A stretch of 64,000 nucleotides of DNA from Prescottella equi (GTDB taxonomy: Bacteria; Actinomycetota; Actinomycetes; Mycobacteriales; Mycobacteriaceae). The first letter of the stretch is position 1. The number at the start of each line of letters is the position of its first letter. The stretch is taken from NCBI RefSeq assembly GCF_020171745.1, contig NZ_JAIVAH010000012.1, forward strand, positions 232,425 through 296,424, given 5' to 3'. This document shows positions 26,620 through 35,246 of the stretch, piece by piece. The notes under the pieces were generated by a model that was given only the letters and a program-made list of their open reading frames with translations, searched no databases and was not told where the DNA came from. The translations under genes and the position numbers were made by a program.

Positions 26620-27000
26620 ATGACATTCCTGATACGCCTGGTGATCAACGCGGTCGCCATCTGGCTCGCGTCGCAGTGGGTGAGCGGCATCTCCATTGCG
26701 GATTCCGGCGAGGGCACCGGCACGGACATCCTGATCATCCTCGGCATCGCGCTGGTGTTCACCGTCGTGAACGCGTTCGTGAAGCCGTTCGTCCAGTTGC
26801 TGTCGTTGCCGCTGCTCATCCTCACCCTGGGCCTGTTCACCCTCGTGATCAACGCGCTGATGCTGCTGCTCACGTCGTGGATCAGTTCGCAGACCGAATG
26901 GGGCCTGAGCGTCGACGGCTTCTGGACCGCGGTGTGGGGCGCGATCATCATCTCGGTGGTGAACTTCGTGCTCAGCGCCCTCGTCCCGGACAAGAAGTGA
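26620..27000 (+). CDS. Phage-holin-IV/4TM family membrane protein
   Basis: A 126-residue protein with four hydrophobic helices (about 4-20, 35-58, 63-90 and 98-120). The pattern NAFVKPFVQLLSLPLLILTL matches the 'phage holin family 4' (Mycobact_4TM, YvlD-like) membrane proteins, which are chromosomal and not phage-linked here. ATG 26620 start. The next gene begins one base after the stop, so the two are likely co-transcribed. Confidence 0.82.
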   Translation: MTFLIRLVINAVAIWLASQWVSGISIADSGEGTGTDILIILGIALVFTVVNAFVKPFVQLLSLPLLILTLGLFTLVINALMLLLTSWISSQTEWGLSVDGFWTAVWGAIIISVVNFVLSALVPDKK

Positions 27001-27001
27001 C

Positions 27002-27361
27002 ATGACGATCAGACGGGTCGTCCCGGACATCCGAGCGGCATCGATGGATGCCAGCCGAGACTTCTACGGTGCGCTCGGGTTCGCCGAGGTGATGAACCAG
27101 GGGTGGGTGATGACGATGGCATCGCCGTCGAATCCCACCGCTCAGGTGACGTTCCTGCGCGAGGACGCGACCGCGCCGGTGCACCCCGACCTGAGCATCG
27201 AGGTGGACGACGTGGACGCCGTGCACGACGCGATGGTCGCTCGCGGCGCGACCATCGTCCACCCACTGCAGGACGAGGAGTGGGGCGTGCGACGGTTCTT
27301 CGTCCGCGATCCGGACGGCAAGATCGTCAACGTGCTCGGGCACCGCGCCGAGCACGGCTGA
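27002..27361 (+). CDS. VOC-superfamily (glyoxalase-like) protein
   Basis: A 119-residue single VOC module. RRVVPDIRAASMDASRDFYG opens the fold, and RRFFVRDPDGKIVNVLGHR closes it with the usual metal-face strand. No definite metal set could be assigned by eye. It may be an isomerase, a thiol transferase or a resistance protein. It is directly downstream of the 4TM gene and converges with menA across 18 bases. Confidence 0.78.
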   Translation: MTIRRVVPDIRAASMDASRDFYGALGFAEVMNQGWVMTMASPSNPTAQVTFLREDATAPVHPDLSIEVDDVDAVHDAMVARGATIVHPLQDEEWGVRRFFVRDPDGKIVNVLGHRAEHG

Positions 27362-27379
27362 CGAACGGCTGCGAACGAC

Positions 27380-28249
27380 TCAGCCGAGGCCCAGCGCCAG
27401 ACCGGTGGCCGTGGCCCACACCAGCATCGACTGTCCCGTGACTGCGAGGGCGGGGATCAGTGCGGGGCCGCGGCCACCGCTGCGCACGGGCGCATTGGCC
27501 TTGATCGCCAACGGAAGCGCCAGGAGTCCGACGAGGGCCCACGGCGTCCGCGCCACCAGCGCGAGGGTCACCACGAACGGCACCACCAGCAGCGCCAGGT
27601 GCAGGGCTCGGGTCCGGGTGTCTCCGAGTTTGACTGCGAGCGTGATCTTCCCGGACTCGGTGTCGGTGGGGATGTCGCGCAGGTTGTTCGCCACCAGCAC
27701 CGCGCTCGAGTACGAGCCGACGGCGATCGCCGCGAGCAGGCCCGCCCAGTCGACGCGGCCGGCCTGCACGAATTCGGTGCCGAGCACCGCCACCAGGCCG
27801 AAGAACACGAACACCGCGATCTCACCGAAACCGCTGTAGCCGTAGGGCTTCTTGCCGCCCGTGTAGTACCAGGCGCCCAGGATGCACACCGCGCCGACGA
27901 GGATCAGCCACCACGCCGACACGAGGGCGAGCGCGATACCGGTGACTGCGGCCACCGCGAAACATCCCATTGCGGCGGCCTTCACCGACGCCGGTGACGC
28001 CAGTCCCGATCCCACCAGGCGCAGCGGGCCGACCCGCTCGTCGTCCGTGCCGCGGATGCCGTCCGAGTAGTCGTTGGCGAAGTTGACGCCGATGATCAAC
28101 GCCAGCGAGACGACCAGCGCGAGCAGCGCCTTCCACCACACCGCGCCGTCGAGGGACGCCGCCGCGCCGGTACCGGCGAACACCGGTGCGATCGCGTTCG
28201 GGAGGGTGCGCGGCCGGGCGCCCTCGATCCACTGCGAGACAGAAGCCAT
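27380..28249 (-). CDS. menA: 1,4-dihydroxy-2-naphthoate polyprenyltransferase
   Basis: Joins the polyprenyl chain to DHNA, giving demethylmenaquinone in the membrane. 289 residues with about nine helices. The first Asp-rich motif is [20 protein letters not shown] (about 62-81); the second is [14 protein letters not shown] (about 189-202). ATG 28247-28249 is followed by the typical [13 protein letters not shown] opening. Partner genes menE, B, C, D, G and J lie further right in the window. Confidence 0.95.
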   Translation of the reverse strand: MASVSQWIEGARPRTLPNAIAPVFAGTGAAASLDGAVWWKALLALVVSLALIIGVNFANDYSDGIRGTDDERVGPLRLVGSGLASPASVKAAAMGCFAVAAVTGIALALVSAWWLILVGAVCILGAWYYTGGKKPYGYSGFGEIAVFVFFGLVAVLGTEFVQAGRVDWAGLLAAIAVGSYSSAVLVANNLRDIPTDTESGKITLAVKLGDTRTRALHLALLVVPFVVTLALVARTPWALVGLLALPLAIKANAPVRSGGRGPALIPALAVTGQSMLVWATATGLALGLG

Positions 28250-28318
28250 GTGGCGATCCTTTCACCTCCGCCGAATCGGGTGGCCGCACGGTCGGGTGCT
28301 CCCATAGGCTGAGCGCCG

Positions 28319-31300
28319 GTGCAACCAGTGACGAGGGATTCCGAGACTCCGGCACCCACAGGACCGCCGGTAGAAGTGGCCCTGCTGGGTGACGTCGCCA
28401 CACGCCGGAACGGCGTCCTGGTGTCGCTGCCCGGCCCGCGGGCCCGCAGCCTGCTGGTCGCGCTCGCCCGGCGTCCGGGACACAGTCGCAGCGCGTCCGC
28501 CCTCGTCGAGGACGTGTGGGGTGACGCCCCGCCCAAGTCGCCGGCCAATGCCCTGCACACCCAGATCTCCCGGTTGCGCTCGGCGCTGCCCGACGGCGCC
28601 GTCGAGGCCGGCCCGGCGGGCTACCGGTTGACGCTCGCACCGGAGCAGGTCGACCTGACCAGAGCGCGGCTGCTGGCGCGGCAGGCGGGCCGGCAGCACG
28701 CGGACGGAGACCAGTCGGGCGCGCTCGAGGCCGTGCGGGAGGCGCGAGGGCTGTGGCGCGGCGAACCCGGCGCCGACCTGCCCGACGGCGACCTCGCCGA
28801 CGATCTGGCGACGGAGGCTGCGGCACACCGGAACGCCCTCGACGCCGTCGAACTCGCGGCCCTCGTCGCCTCCGGGCGGTACGACGACGCGTTGCCGATC
28901 GCGCGGGCCGCGGCCGGGTCGTCTCCCCTGGACGAGGGGGCGCACGCGCTGCTCATGGAGTGCCTGCACGGCTCGGGACGGCCGAACGAGGCGCTCGAGG
29001 TGTTCGCAGGACTGCGCGGCAGGCTCACGGACCGTCTGGGCGTCGACCCGTCGGCCCGCCTGATCGATCTCAACGCGACGATCCTGCGCGGTGGACGCGG
29101 GGCGGCGGCGGCGGCGGTCGACGACGAACCGGCCGGCGCAGCGGAGCGGACGACGCGTCTGCTGCCCAACAGAATCGGGCTCCGGGCCGCCCCCAATCCG
29201 CTGCTGGGGCGCACGACCGATCTGGCTGCCCTCGAGCTGCTCGTGGCGTCGTCGCGCGTCGTGACGGTCCTCGGACCCGGTGGCACCGGCAAGACCCGGG
29301 TGGCGCACGCTCTCGGCGACGAGGTCGCGAGGCGGATGCCGGTGGCCCTCGTCGAACTCGCCCCGCTGCGCAGCGGCGAGGACCTGATCGCGGCCATCAG
29401 TGGCACCCTCGGCCTGAGCGAGAACGATCTCACCCCGGGCGGACTCACCCGCACCCGCATCCACGACGCACGGCAGCGCCTGCGGGACGCGCTGTCCGCC
29501 AGGCCGATGCTGCTGATCGTCGACAACTGTGAGCATCTGATCGACGACGTAGCGGACGTGGTGTCGGATCTCATCTCTGCGAGCCCGCACCTGACGGTCC
29601 TCGCCACCAGCCGGGCTCCGATGGCGATCACCGCCGAATCGGTGTACCCGTTGCCGCCGTTGGCGATCGGCGACGACGGATCTCCTGCGATCGAGCTGTT
29701 CCGGGCGCGGGCGCTCGCGGTGCGACCCTCGGTGCGCCTGGACCGCGCCGAGGTGGAGCGACTGTGCCGCACGCTCGACGGCCTGCCGCTCGCGATCGAA
29801 CTCGCCGCCGCCCGGGTGCGCACGATGAGCGTCGAGGAGATCAACGCCCGCCTCGTCGACAGGTTCGCGCTGCTGCGCTCCGGGGACCGGACGTCCCCCG
29901 CACGGCACCGCACCCTGCACGCGGTGATCGAGTGGAGCTGGAACCTGCTCGAGGATCCGGAACGGGCTGCGCTGCGCCGATTGTGCCGGTTCCCGGGCGG
30001 TTTCACCGCGGACGCCGCGGAGGCGGTCGCGCAGTGGGGCGAGATCGTCGATGTCGCCGATGCCCTCGAGGGGCTGGTGAACCAGTCGATGCTGTCGGTG
30101 ACGGAGAACTCCGAGACGGTGGGTCTGCGCTACCACATGCTCGAGACCGTGCGGGAGTTCGGTGAGGAGCAGTCGGACGGCAACGAGGCGGCCGAGGTAC
30201 TTGCCCGGACGGTCGACTGGGCGGAGCGGTTCTCGCGAGAGGCGTTCGGCGACTTCATGTCCGGTCGGCAGATTGCCGCCGCGCACCGGGTCGAGGCCGA
30301 GCACGACAACCTGCTCGCGGTGCTGCGCTACGCGTACTCGGAGCAGCTCGTGCGCGCCGTCTTCACGATCTTCCCGGTGATCGGCGGCATGTGGTCGATG
30401 CGGGGCGCGCACTCCGAGGTGTTCACGTGGGTGCCGAGGCTTCTCGAATTCGACACCCCCGAGGACGTTCCGGGTGACCTCCTGGCGGCGGTGTACGTGC
30501 TCGCCGCCTCCCACATGGCGATGGGTGGCAACCAGCGGGCGGTCGCGATCGCCCGTACCCGACTGCGCCGACTGCTCGCCACTCGGACCGACATCAGTGA
30601 GTCGTCGCGGATGTACGCGAGGCTGCTGCTGGTCCCCGGCTCGGGCCGTGGCCTGGCGCGGATGCTTGCGAATGCAGTTCGTTCACCCGATCCCGGGGCG
30701 CGCAGTTCCGCGTTGGTCGCGCGGGCCAATCTCCGGGAGAACAACGGGGATCTCTTCGGCTCCGAGTCCGACGCCCGACGGGCACTCGTCCTCGCGGAGG
30801 AGTCGAACGACAGTTGGGGCTTGGCGATGGTGTGCCAGCACCTGGGCAGCCTGTACGCCCAGTCCGCGAGCTACGGCGAGGCGATCGGGTACTACCGGCG
30901 TTCGGCCGAGATCCTGTGGGAGATGCACCTGTACGACGAGAGCCTGCAGGTGCGGGGTTTCCTGGTGGCGGCTCTGATCGGTGCGGGCCGGATCGCCGAC
31001 GCGCGTGCCGAACTCGCGTCGCTCGCCCCGGCACAGGCCGGAGCATCGAGCGGTGGCCCCAGCAGCGATCACGACGTGCACAACCAGGCCGCGTTGGCCG
31101 CGAGCACCGCGGAGGCCGACCTCGCCGCCGGTGCCGTCGATGCGGGGCTGGCCGAGTATCGCCGGGCGGCCGGGTACGCCGGTGACCTCGACGGCGACCT
31201 CCCGGCCGATCCGTTCGAGATGATGGTGGTGTCCGGTGTCGTGGACGCACACGTGCTCGCGGGACGCCTGGAGCCGATCTCCGAGCTGGCACTGCGGCTC

Positions 31301-31621
31301 GAGGCGGTCGCGACGGCGCGCCTCGGTTCCCGGGGCTACCCGGACCTGCCGCAGACCGGGGCGGTGGCCTGCGCCGTCGGCAGCTTCCACATCGCCACCG
31401 GCCGCGGCGCCGTCGAACGCGGAATTCGGTTGCTCGCCCTGGCGACGAGAGTGCGTGCACGGCAGGACTATCCGTCGATGCGACTCGATCGTCACCTCGA
31501 CGCGGCTCGCGCGGTCCTCGGGGACGACGCCGTCGCGGCGGCGCTGGAGTCCTCGCGGAGGACGTCCCGCGCCGCCGCGCGCCGGGAGATCCTCGATCTC
31601 CTGGTGTCGGGCAGTTCGTGA
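28319..31621 (+). CDS. AfsR/SARP-like transcriptional regulator with NB-ARC ATPase and TPR-like region
   Basis: An 1,100-residue regulator. An OmpR-like winged helix (about 20-95) and a BTAD helical domain (about 105-245, ending near RLGVDPSARLIDLNA) precede a STAND/NB-ARC ATPase with Walker A GPGGTGKTR at 319-327 and Walker B LLIVDNCEHL around Asp402. The remaining 500 residues look like helical TPR repeats (for example GYYRRSAEILWEMHLYDESL). Such proteins activate nearby biosynthetic or export genes on sensing a ligand. GTG 28319 is divergent from menA. It converges on a DrrAB-like exporter with a four-base gap. Confidence 0.87.
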   Translation: MQPVTRDSETPAPTGPPVEVALLGDVATRRNGVLVSLPGPRARSLLVALARRPGHSRSASALVEDVWGDAPPKSPANALHTQISRLRSALPDGAVEAGPAGYRLTLAPEQVDLTRARLLARQAGRQHADGDQSGALEAVREARGLWRGEPGADLPDGDLADDLATEAAAHRNALDAVELAALVASGRYDDALPIARAAAGSSPLDEGAHALLMECLHGSGRPNEALEVFAGLRGRLTDRLGVDPSARLIDLNATILRGGRGAAAAAVDDEPAGAAERTTRLLPNRIGLRAAPNPLLGRTTDLAALELLVASSRVVTVLGPGGTGKTRVAHALGDEVARRMPVALVELAPLRSGEDLIAAISGTLGLSENDLTPGGLTRTRIHDARQRLRDALSARPMLLIVDNCEHLIDDVADVVSDLISASPHLTVLATSRAPMAITAESVYPLPPLAIGDDGSPAIELFRARALAVRPSVRLDRAEVERLCRTLDGLPLAIELAAARVRTMSVEEINARLVDRFALLRSGDRTSPARHRTLHAVIEWSWNLLEDPERAALRRLCRFPGGFTADAAEAVAQWGEIVDVADALEGLVNQSMLSVTENSETVGLRYHMLETVREFGEEQSDGNEAAEVLARTVDWAERFSREAFGDFMSGRQIAAAHRVEAEHDNLLAVLRYAYSEQLVRAVFTIFPVIGGMWSMRGAHSEVFTWVPRLLEFDTPEDVPGDLLAAVYVLAASHMAMGGNQRAVAIARTRLRRLLATRTDISESSRMYARLLLVPGSGRGLARMLANAVRSPDPGARSSALVARANLRENNGDLFGSESDARRALVLAEESNDSWGLAMVCQHLGSLYAQSASYGEAIGYYRRSAEILWEMHLYDESLQVRGFLVAALIGAGRIADARAELASLAPAQAGASSGGPSSDHDVHNQAALAASTAEADLAAGAVDAGLAEYRRAAGYAGDLDGDLPADPFEMMVVSGVVDAHVLAGRLEPISELALRLEAVATARLGSRGYPDLPQTGAVACAVGSFHIATGRGAVERGIRLLALATRVRARQDYPSMRLDRHLDAARAVLGDDAVAAALESSRRTSRAAARREILDLLVSGSS

Positions 31622-31625
31622 CCGG

Positions 31626-32456
31626 TCAGGCCTTGCGCATGTAGATTCGCACGGTCAACGGAGCCATGACCGCGACGATCACCGCGGCGCCCAACAACGC
31701 GTACACCGCGTGGATGCCGAAGTGGCCGTCGTTCGCGAGATCGCGGACGGCCGTGACCAGATGCGAGACGGGGTTGACGTTCACGAACGCCTGCATCCAG
31801 CCCGGCATCGTGTCCGAGGGCACGAAGGCGTTGGACATGAAGGTGAGCGGGAACAGGATCATCATCGAGGTGCCCTGCACGGAAGCGGCCTTGCTCATCA
31901 GCACGCCCATCAGCGCGAAGATCCAGCTGATCGCGAACGCGCACACCATGATCAGTAGCGCCGCACACACGACGCCGACGACGCCGCCACCCGGGCGGTA
32001 GCCCATTGCGAGGCCGACGACGAGCGTGATGGTCGTCGCGATCAGGTACCGGCCGATGTCGGCGATCAGTGCGCCCGACAGCGGTGCGATCCGGGCGATC
32101 GGTAGCGACTTGAACCGGTCGAACACGCCCTTGTCCATGTCCTCGCGCAACTGGGTGCCCGTCACGATCGACGCCGTGATGACGGTCTGCACCAGGATGC
32201 CCGGGATGATGATCGGCAGGTACGACTTCACGTCGCCGGAGATCGCACCGCCGAAGATGTACGTGAACATGAACGTGAAGATGATCGGCTGGATCACCAC
32301 GTCGAACAGTTGCTCGGGGTTGTGCTTGACCTTCAGCAGACCGCGGTAGGCCAGCGTGAAGCTGTGCGCGATCGCTTCGCGCAGGCCGATGCGCTCGGTG
32401 GCCTCGATGGTGCGGGTGTTCGCCTGCCGCGCAGGCGAAGTGAGGGTGGTCGTCAT
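31626..32456 (-). CDS. ABC-2 type exporter permease (DrrB-like)
   Basis: A 276-residue membrane protein with six helices. The family hallmark LFDVVIQPIIFTFMFTYIFG (about 49-68) is followed by a DMDKGVFDRFKSLPIAR coupling segment. It forms a drug or lipid exporter with the ATPase encoded just upstream (four-base ATGA overlap). ATG 32454-32456. The cargo is unknown. Confidence 0.9.
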   Translation of the reverse strand: MTTTLTSPARQANTRTIEATERIGLREAIAHSFTLAYRGLLKVKHNPEQLFDVVIQPIIFTFMFTYIFGGAISGDVKSYLPIIIPGILVQTVITASIVTGTQLREDMDKGVFDRFKSLPIARIAPLSGALIADIGRYLIATTITLVVGLAMGYRPGGGVVGVVCAALLIMVCAFAISWIFALMGVLMSKAASVQGTSMMILFPLTFMSNAFVPSDTMPGWMQAFVNVNPVSHLVTAVRDLANDGHFGIHAVYALLGAAVIVAVMAPLTVRIYMRKA

Positions 32457-33427
32457 GCGGCGCTCCCTTCGGTCTCGGCGGTCTCGTGACCGGTGATGGT
32501 GAGGAAGACCTCGTCGAGGCTGGGCTTGGAGACGGTGATCTCGTCGACGGCGATCGAATGGTCGCGCAGCCGTACGAGGAGGTCTGCGGTGATCGACGGG
32601 TCCGCGAGCGGTGCCGTGATGCGTCCCGACTCGGGGGTCACGGTCGCGTCGAGGCCCAGCGCCGCGGAGATGAGCGTCCGAGCCTCGTCGATCCGGTCGC
32701 GGTCCGCGACCGTCAGTTGCAGCGCCGAGGTTCCCACGGACGCCTTGAGTTCGTCCGCGGTGCCGTCGGCGATGACCTTGCCGCGGTCGATCACGGCGAT
32801 CCGGTCGGCCAGCTGATCGGCCTCGTCGAGGTACTGGGTCGTCAGCAGCACGGTCGAACCTTCGGCGACGAGCCGGCGGATCGTGTCCCACATCTGGGCG
32901 CGGGTCCGCGGATCGAGACCGGTGGTGGGCTCGTCGAGGAACAGCAGCGGGGGACGGGCGATGAGGCTGGCGGCGAGATCGAGACGTCGGCGCATGCCGC
33001 CGGAGAAGTTCTTCAGCGGCTTGGAGGCGGCCTCGGTGAGCCCGAACTCCTCGAGGAGTCCGGTTGCCTTGCGCTTGGCGTCGCCGCGGCTCAGACCCAG
33101 CAGCCGGGAGAAGATCACGAGATTCTCTGTCGCGGTGAGGTCCTCGTCGACCGAGGCGTACTGACCGGTGACGCCGACGAGGGACCGGACGGCCGTCGAT
33201 TCGCGGACGACGTCGCGGCCGAAGATCCGGGCCTCGCCGCCGTCGGGCCGCAGGAGGGTCGCGAGCATGCGGACGGTGGTGGTCTTGCCGGCGCCGTTGG
33301 GTCCCAGCACGCCGTACACCGCGCCGGTCGGCACGGTGAGGCTCACGCCGTCGACCGCGCGCTGCTGCCCGAAGGTCTTGACGAGCCCGACGGCCTCGAT
33401 GGCCGGGGGTGAGGTGTCGAAGTTCAT
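32453..33427 (-). CDS. ABC exporter ATPase (DrrA-like)
   Basis: A 324-residue ATPase. Walker A is GPNGAGKTTTVRML (about 41-54), the signature NFSGGMRRRLDLAASL, Walker B LLFLDEPTTGLDP, and the switch His lies in LLTTQYLDEAD. It has the C-terminal extension of daunorubicin-resistance type ATPases. The ATG at 33425-33427 (MNFDTSPP) is preferred; a longer frame to 33487 adds a doubtful leader with no family match. It pairs with the overlapping permease gene. Confidence 0.92.
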   Translation of the reverse strand: MNFDTSPPAIEAVGLVKTFGQQRAVDGVSLTVPTGAVYGVLGPNGAGKTTTVRMLATLLRPDGGEARIFGRDVVRESTAVRSLVGVTGQYASVDEDLTATENLVIFSRLLGLSRGDAKRKATGLLEEFGLTEAASKPLKNFSGGMRRRLDLAASLIARPPLLFLDEPTTGLDPRTRAQMWDTIRRLVAEGSTVLLTTQYLDEADQLADRIAVIDRGKVIADGTADELKASVGTSALQLTVADRDRIDEARTLISAALGLDATVTPESGRITAPLADPSITADLLVRLRDHSIAVDEITVSKPSLDEVFLTITGHETAETEGSAA

Positions 33428-33495
33428 GAACTCACAGTGGCGGCACCCGCTTGCAGCGGCCTTGCGCCCGGCTTGCACGCTGGTCACACGGAAGA

Positions 33496-33532
33496 AGCCG
33501 GGGCCGCGGTGTACGACACCACGGCCCCGGCT
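33496..33532 (-). terminator. Terminator of the 33549 gene
   Basis: Inverted repeat AGCCGGGGCCG...CGGCCCCGGCT with an inner GGTGT/ACACC stem and one mismatch. It begins 17 bases beyond the stop of the minus-strand secreted-protein gene and separates it from the ABC exporter. Confidence 0.75.
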
Positions 33533-33548
33533 CCCGGGGAAGTGCAGG

Positions 33549-34076
33549 TTACTTCAGCAGGCCACCGAGCAGACCGCCCAGGTCGAAGTCGCCGAGGCTC
33601 CCGGTGAGGCCACCGAGATCGCCGAGGCTGCCGAGCGGGTTGCCGATCGTGACGAGCGACGGATCCCCGAGTGCGGGCTGGGTGGGATCGCCGGCAGAGA
33701 CGCAGCCGCCGATGAACGCGTAGATTCCGTCGTTCAGTGCCGGCGTGGTGTACGTCTTGGTCTGTCCGGCGGTCACGCCGTCGACGCCGCTGGTCCAGGA
33801 CACGAATCCGGGCTCGAGGAACTTGGTGGGATCGTCCATCAGCGCCGGCACCTTGGAAGAGTCGATCGCGACGGCGGTGCAACCACTGTACGGGTCGAGG
33901 TTCGGGTTGGTGAGCGTGACGGACACGACGTTGCCGTCGACCGCGGTCTCCAGCGTCGGCGGCACGAGCGGCGTGGGCTCGGCGGATGCGAGTGCGGGAG
34001 CGGCCAGGGCGGCGGCCGCGGCGACGGCGAGGCCGGCGGCGGCACGGGTGAGGACAGCGGTGGCGTTGGTACGCAT
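33549..34076 (-). CDS. Secreted protein, paralogue of the next gene (copy 1)
   Basis: A 175-residue exported protein of unknown function. A Sec signal peptide ends at ALASAEP (about 27-33). The mature part has a beta-rich domain with NVVSVTLTNPNLDPYSGC, LEPGFVSW, TYTTPALNDGIYAFIGGC, sharing order and spacing with the neighbour at 34310; two Cys may pair. The C-terminus is a Gly/Leu-rich tail (LGSLGDLGGLTGSLGDFDLG). Its own terminator follows. It shares the 11-base GCGGCGCCTTG upstream (34105-34115) with the other copy. Confidence 0.72.
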   Translation of the reverse strand: MRTNATAVLTRAAAGLAVAAAAALAAPALASAEPTPLVPPTLETAVDGNVVSVTLTNPNLDPYSGCTAVAIDSSKVPALMDDPTKFLEPGFVSWTSGVDGVTAGQTKTYTTPALNDGIYAFIGGCVSAGDPTQPALGDPSLVTIGNPLGSLGDLGGLTGSLGDFDLGGLLGGLLK

Positions 34077-34248
34077 GGTCGTGGCCTTTCGGGGTGGTAG
34101 GGGAGCGGCGCCTTGATCAACGGTTCGTTCGAACCGGGGCCTCGATCAAGATCGCCTGCGGCACAGCATCGACGGTGAACCCGGATTTGGCAAGCGAATC
34201 GGAAGAATCGAATCCGGTACGAACGTACCGTTCTGCAGATGAAACAAT

Positions 34249-34293
34249 GCGCGGCGGCTCGGACATCCCCGACTGGTGTCCGAACCGCCGCGC
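34249..34293 (-). terminator. Terminator of the 34310 gene
   Basis: Long inverted repeat: GCGCGGCGG and CCGCCGCGC outside, TCGGACA and TGTCCGA inside, one mismatch, 11-base loop. It starts 17 bases past the stop of the minus-strand gene at 34310. Confidence 0.75.
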
Positions 34294-34309
34294 ACGACTG
34301 GGTGATCCC

Positions 34310-34870
34310 CTACTGCGCCGGCTGTGAGGAGCCGGCGGAGATCGCGTCGATCAGGCTGTCGAACGCGCCCGTCGTGACGAAGTCGATGATGTTCTGGAAC
34401 GCGCCGTTCTGGAGGCTGCCGAACATGGCGTTGTCCGGAACGGAGACGATCGGCGCCTTGCTGACCTTCGGATTGGACGGATCGGCGCTCGAAGCGCACT
34501 CGCCGAAGGCTGCATACGCGCCGTTGTTCAGGTCCGGCGTGGTGAACGTCTTGGTGCTCGACGCGGCCACCCGCTCCGCCGGGGCCGTGCGGTAGGCCGC
34601 GAACCCGGGCTGGAAGAGCTTGGAGGGATCGGCTTCGAGCTCGGTGATCTTCGTGGCCATCACGACCACCGCACCGCACGTCACGGTGGCGTCGGTGTTG
34701 GTGTTCTGCACGGAGACCGAGACGGTGTTGCCCGCCACGGACGTGTTCACGATCGGTGCCTTGACGACGGGCGTCGCGCCGGCCAGGGCCGGTGCGACGA
34801 TTCCGGCGGCGGCAATAGCGGCAACACCGATAGCGCTGCGGCCGAGCAGGTTTCGTGCTCGTAGGTTCAT
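34310..34870 (-). CDS. Secreted protein, paralogue of the previous gene (copy 2)
   Basis: A 186-residue exported protein of unknown function. The signal peptide ends near ALAGATP (28-34). The mature domain runs NTVSVSVQNTNTDATVTCGA, LFQPGFAAY, TKTFTTPDLNNGAYAAFGEC, matching copy 1 segment by segment. Its C-terminus differs (NIIDFVTTGAFDSLIDAISA), a likely amphipathic helix in place of the Gly-rich tail. Each gene has its own terminator and leader, so the two are separate transcription units that arose by duplication. Confidence 0.72.
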   Translation of the reverse strand: MNLRARNLLGRSAIGVAAIAAAGIVAPALAGATPVVKAPIVNTSVAGNTVSVSVQNTNTDATVTCGAVVVMATKITELEADPSKLFQPGFAAYRTAPAERVAASSTKTFTTPDLNNGAYAAFGECASSADPSNPKVSKAPIVSVPDNAMFGSLQNGAFQNIIDFVTTGAFDSLIDAISAGSSQPAQ

Positions 34871-35246
34871 TCACTACCCCTTGTTGGAAAAGTCCATGCG
34901 AAGAGTGACCGCGGCGCCTTGTCCCCGACATCCAAGATCACTTGCGAAAGCATCTGGCCTGCGGCAGGTTTCTGCAACAGATAGCCAGTGTGAAAGTAAG
35001 GAATTTCCCAGGTCGGAGTGCGCTAAGAATAGTTCTTACCGGTCGGTAACGACAGGTGATCAGCGGAAATCTGTGTCGTTTCAGCCCTTTCGGGCATTCG
35101 TAACGATTTCATCTCGGTCTGTCGAGGGTCTGGACTTTTCAATTGCTTGTTCAACTACCTGTGCGGAGCACGTCAAGCGGTGTGCGCTGAGCGAGAATTC
35201 GGCCCTGCGTGGCTCGGGAGGGTCGCTGACTCCGATGCTTCGACGC
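34871..35246. other. Intergenic region upstream of the 34310 secreted-protein gene
   Basis: About 375 bases, richer in A/T than its surroundings, holding the leader and promoter of the minus-strand secreted gene and the 3' flank of menE. GCGGCGCCTTG at 34911-34921 repeats the motif before the sister gene. A TAAGAA/TTCTTA palindrome lies at 35024-35038. I see no gene. Confidence 0.45.

Noticed and set aside
26620..27000. Phage-related gene because of the holin family name
   Set aside because: The family is a chromosomal four-helix membrane protein; no phage genes are nearby.
28262..30514. 750-codon reverse frame opposite the AfsR-like gene
   Set aside because: Arg/Gly/His-rich mirror of the regulator with no recognisable domain.
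33428..33487. 5' extension of the DrrA-like ATPase
   Set aside because: Leader not seen in the family; the internal ATG gives the normal N-terminus.
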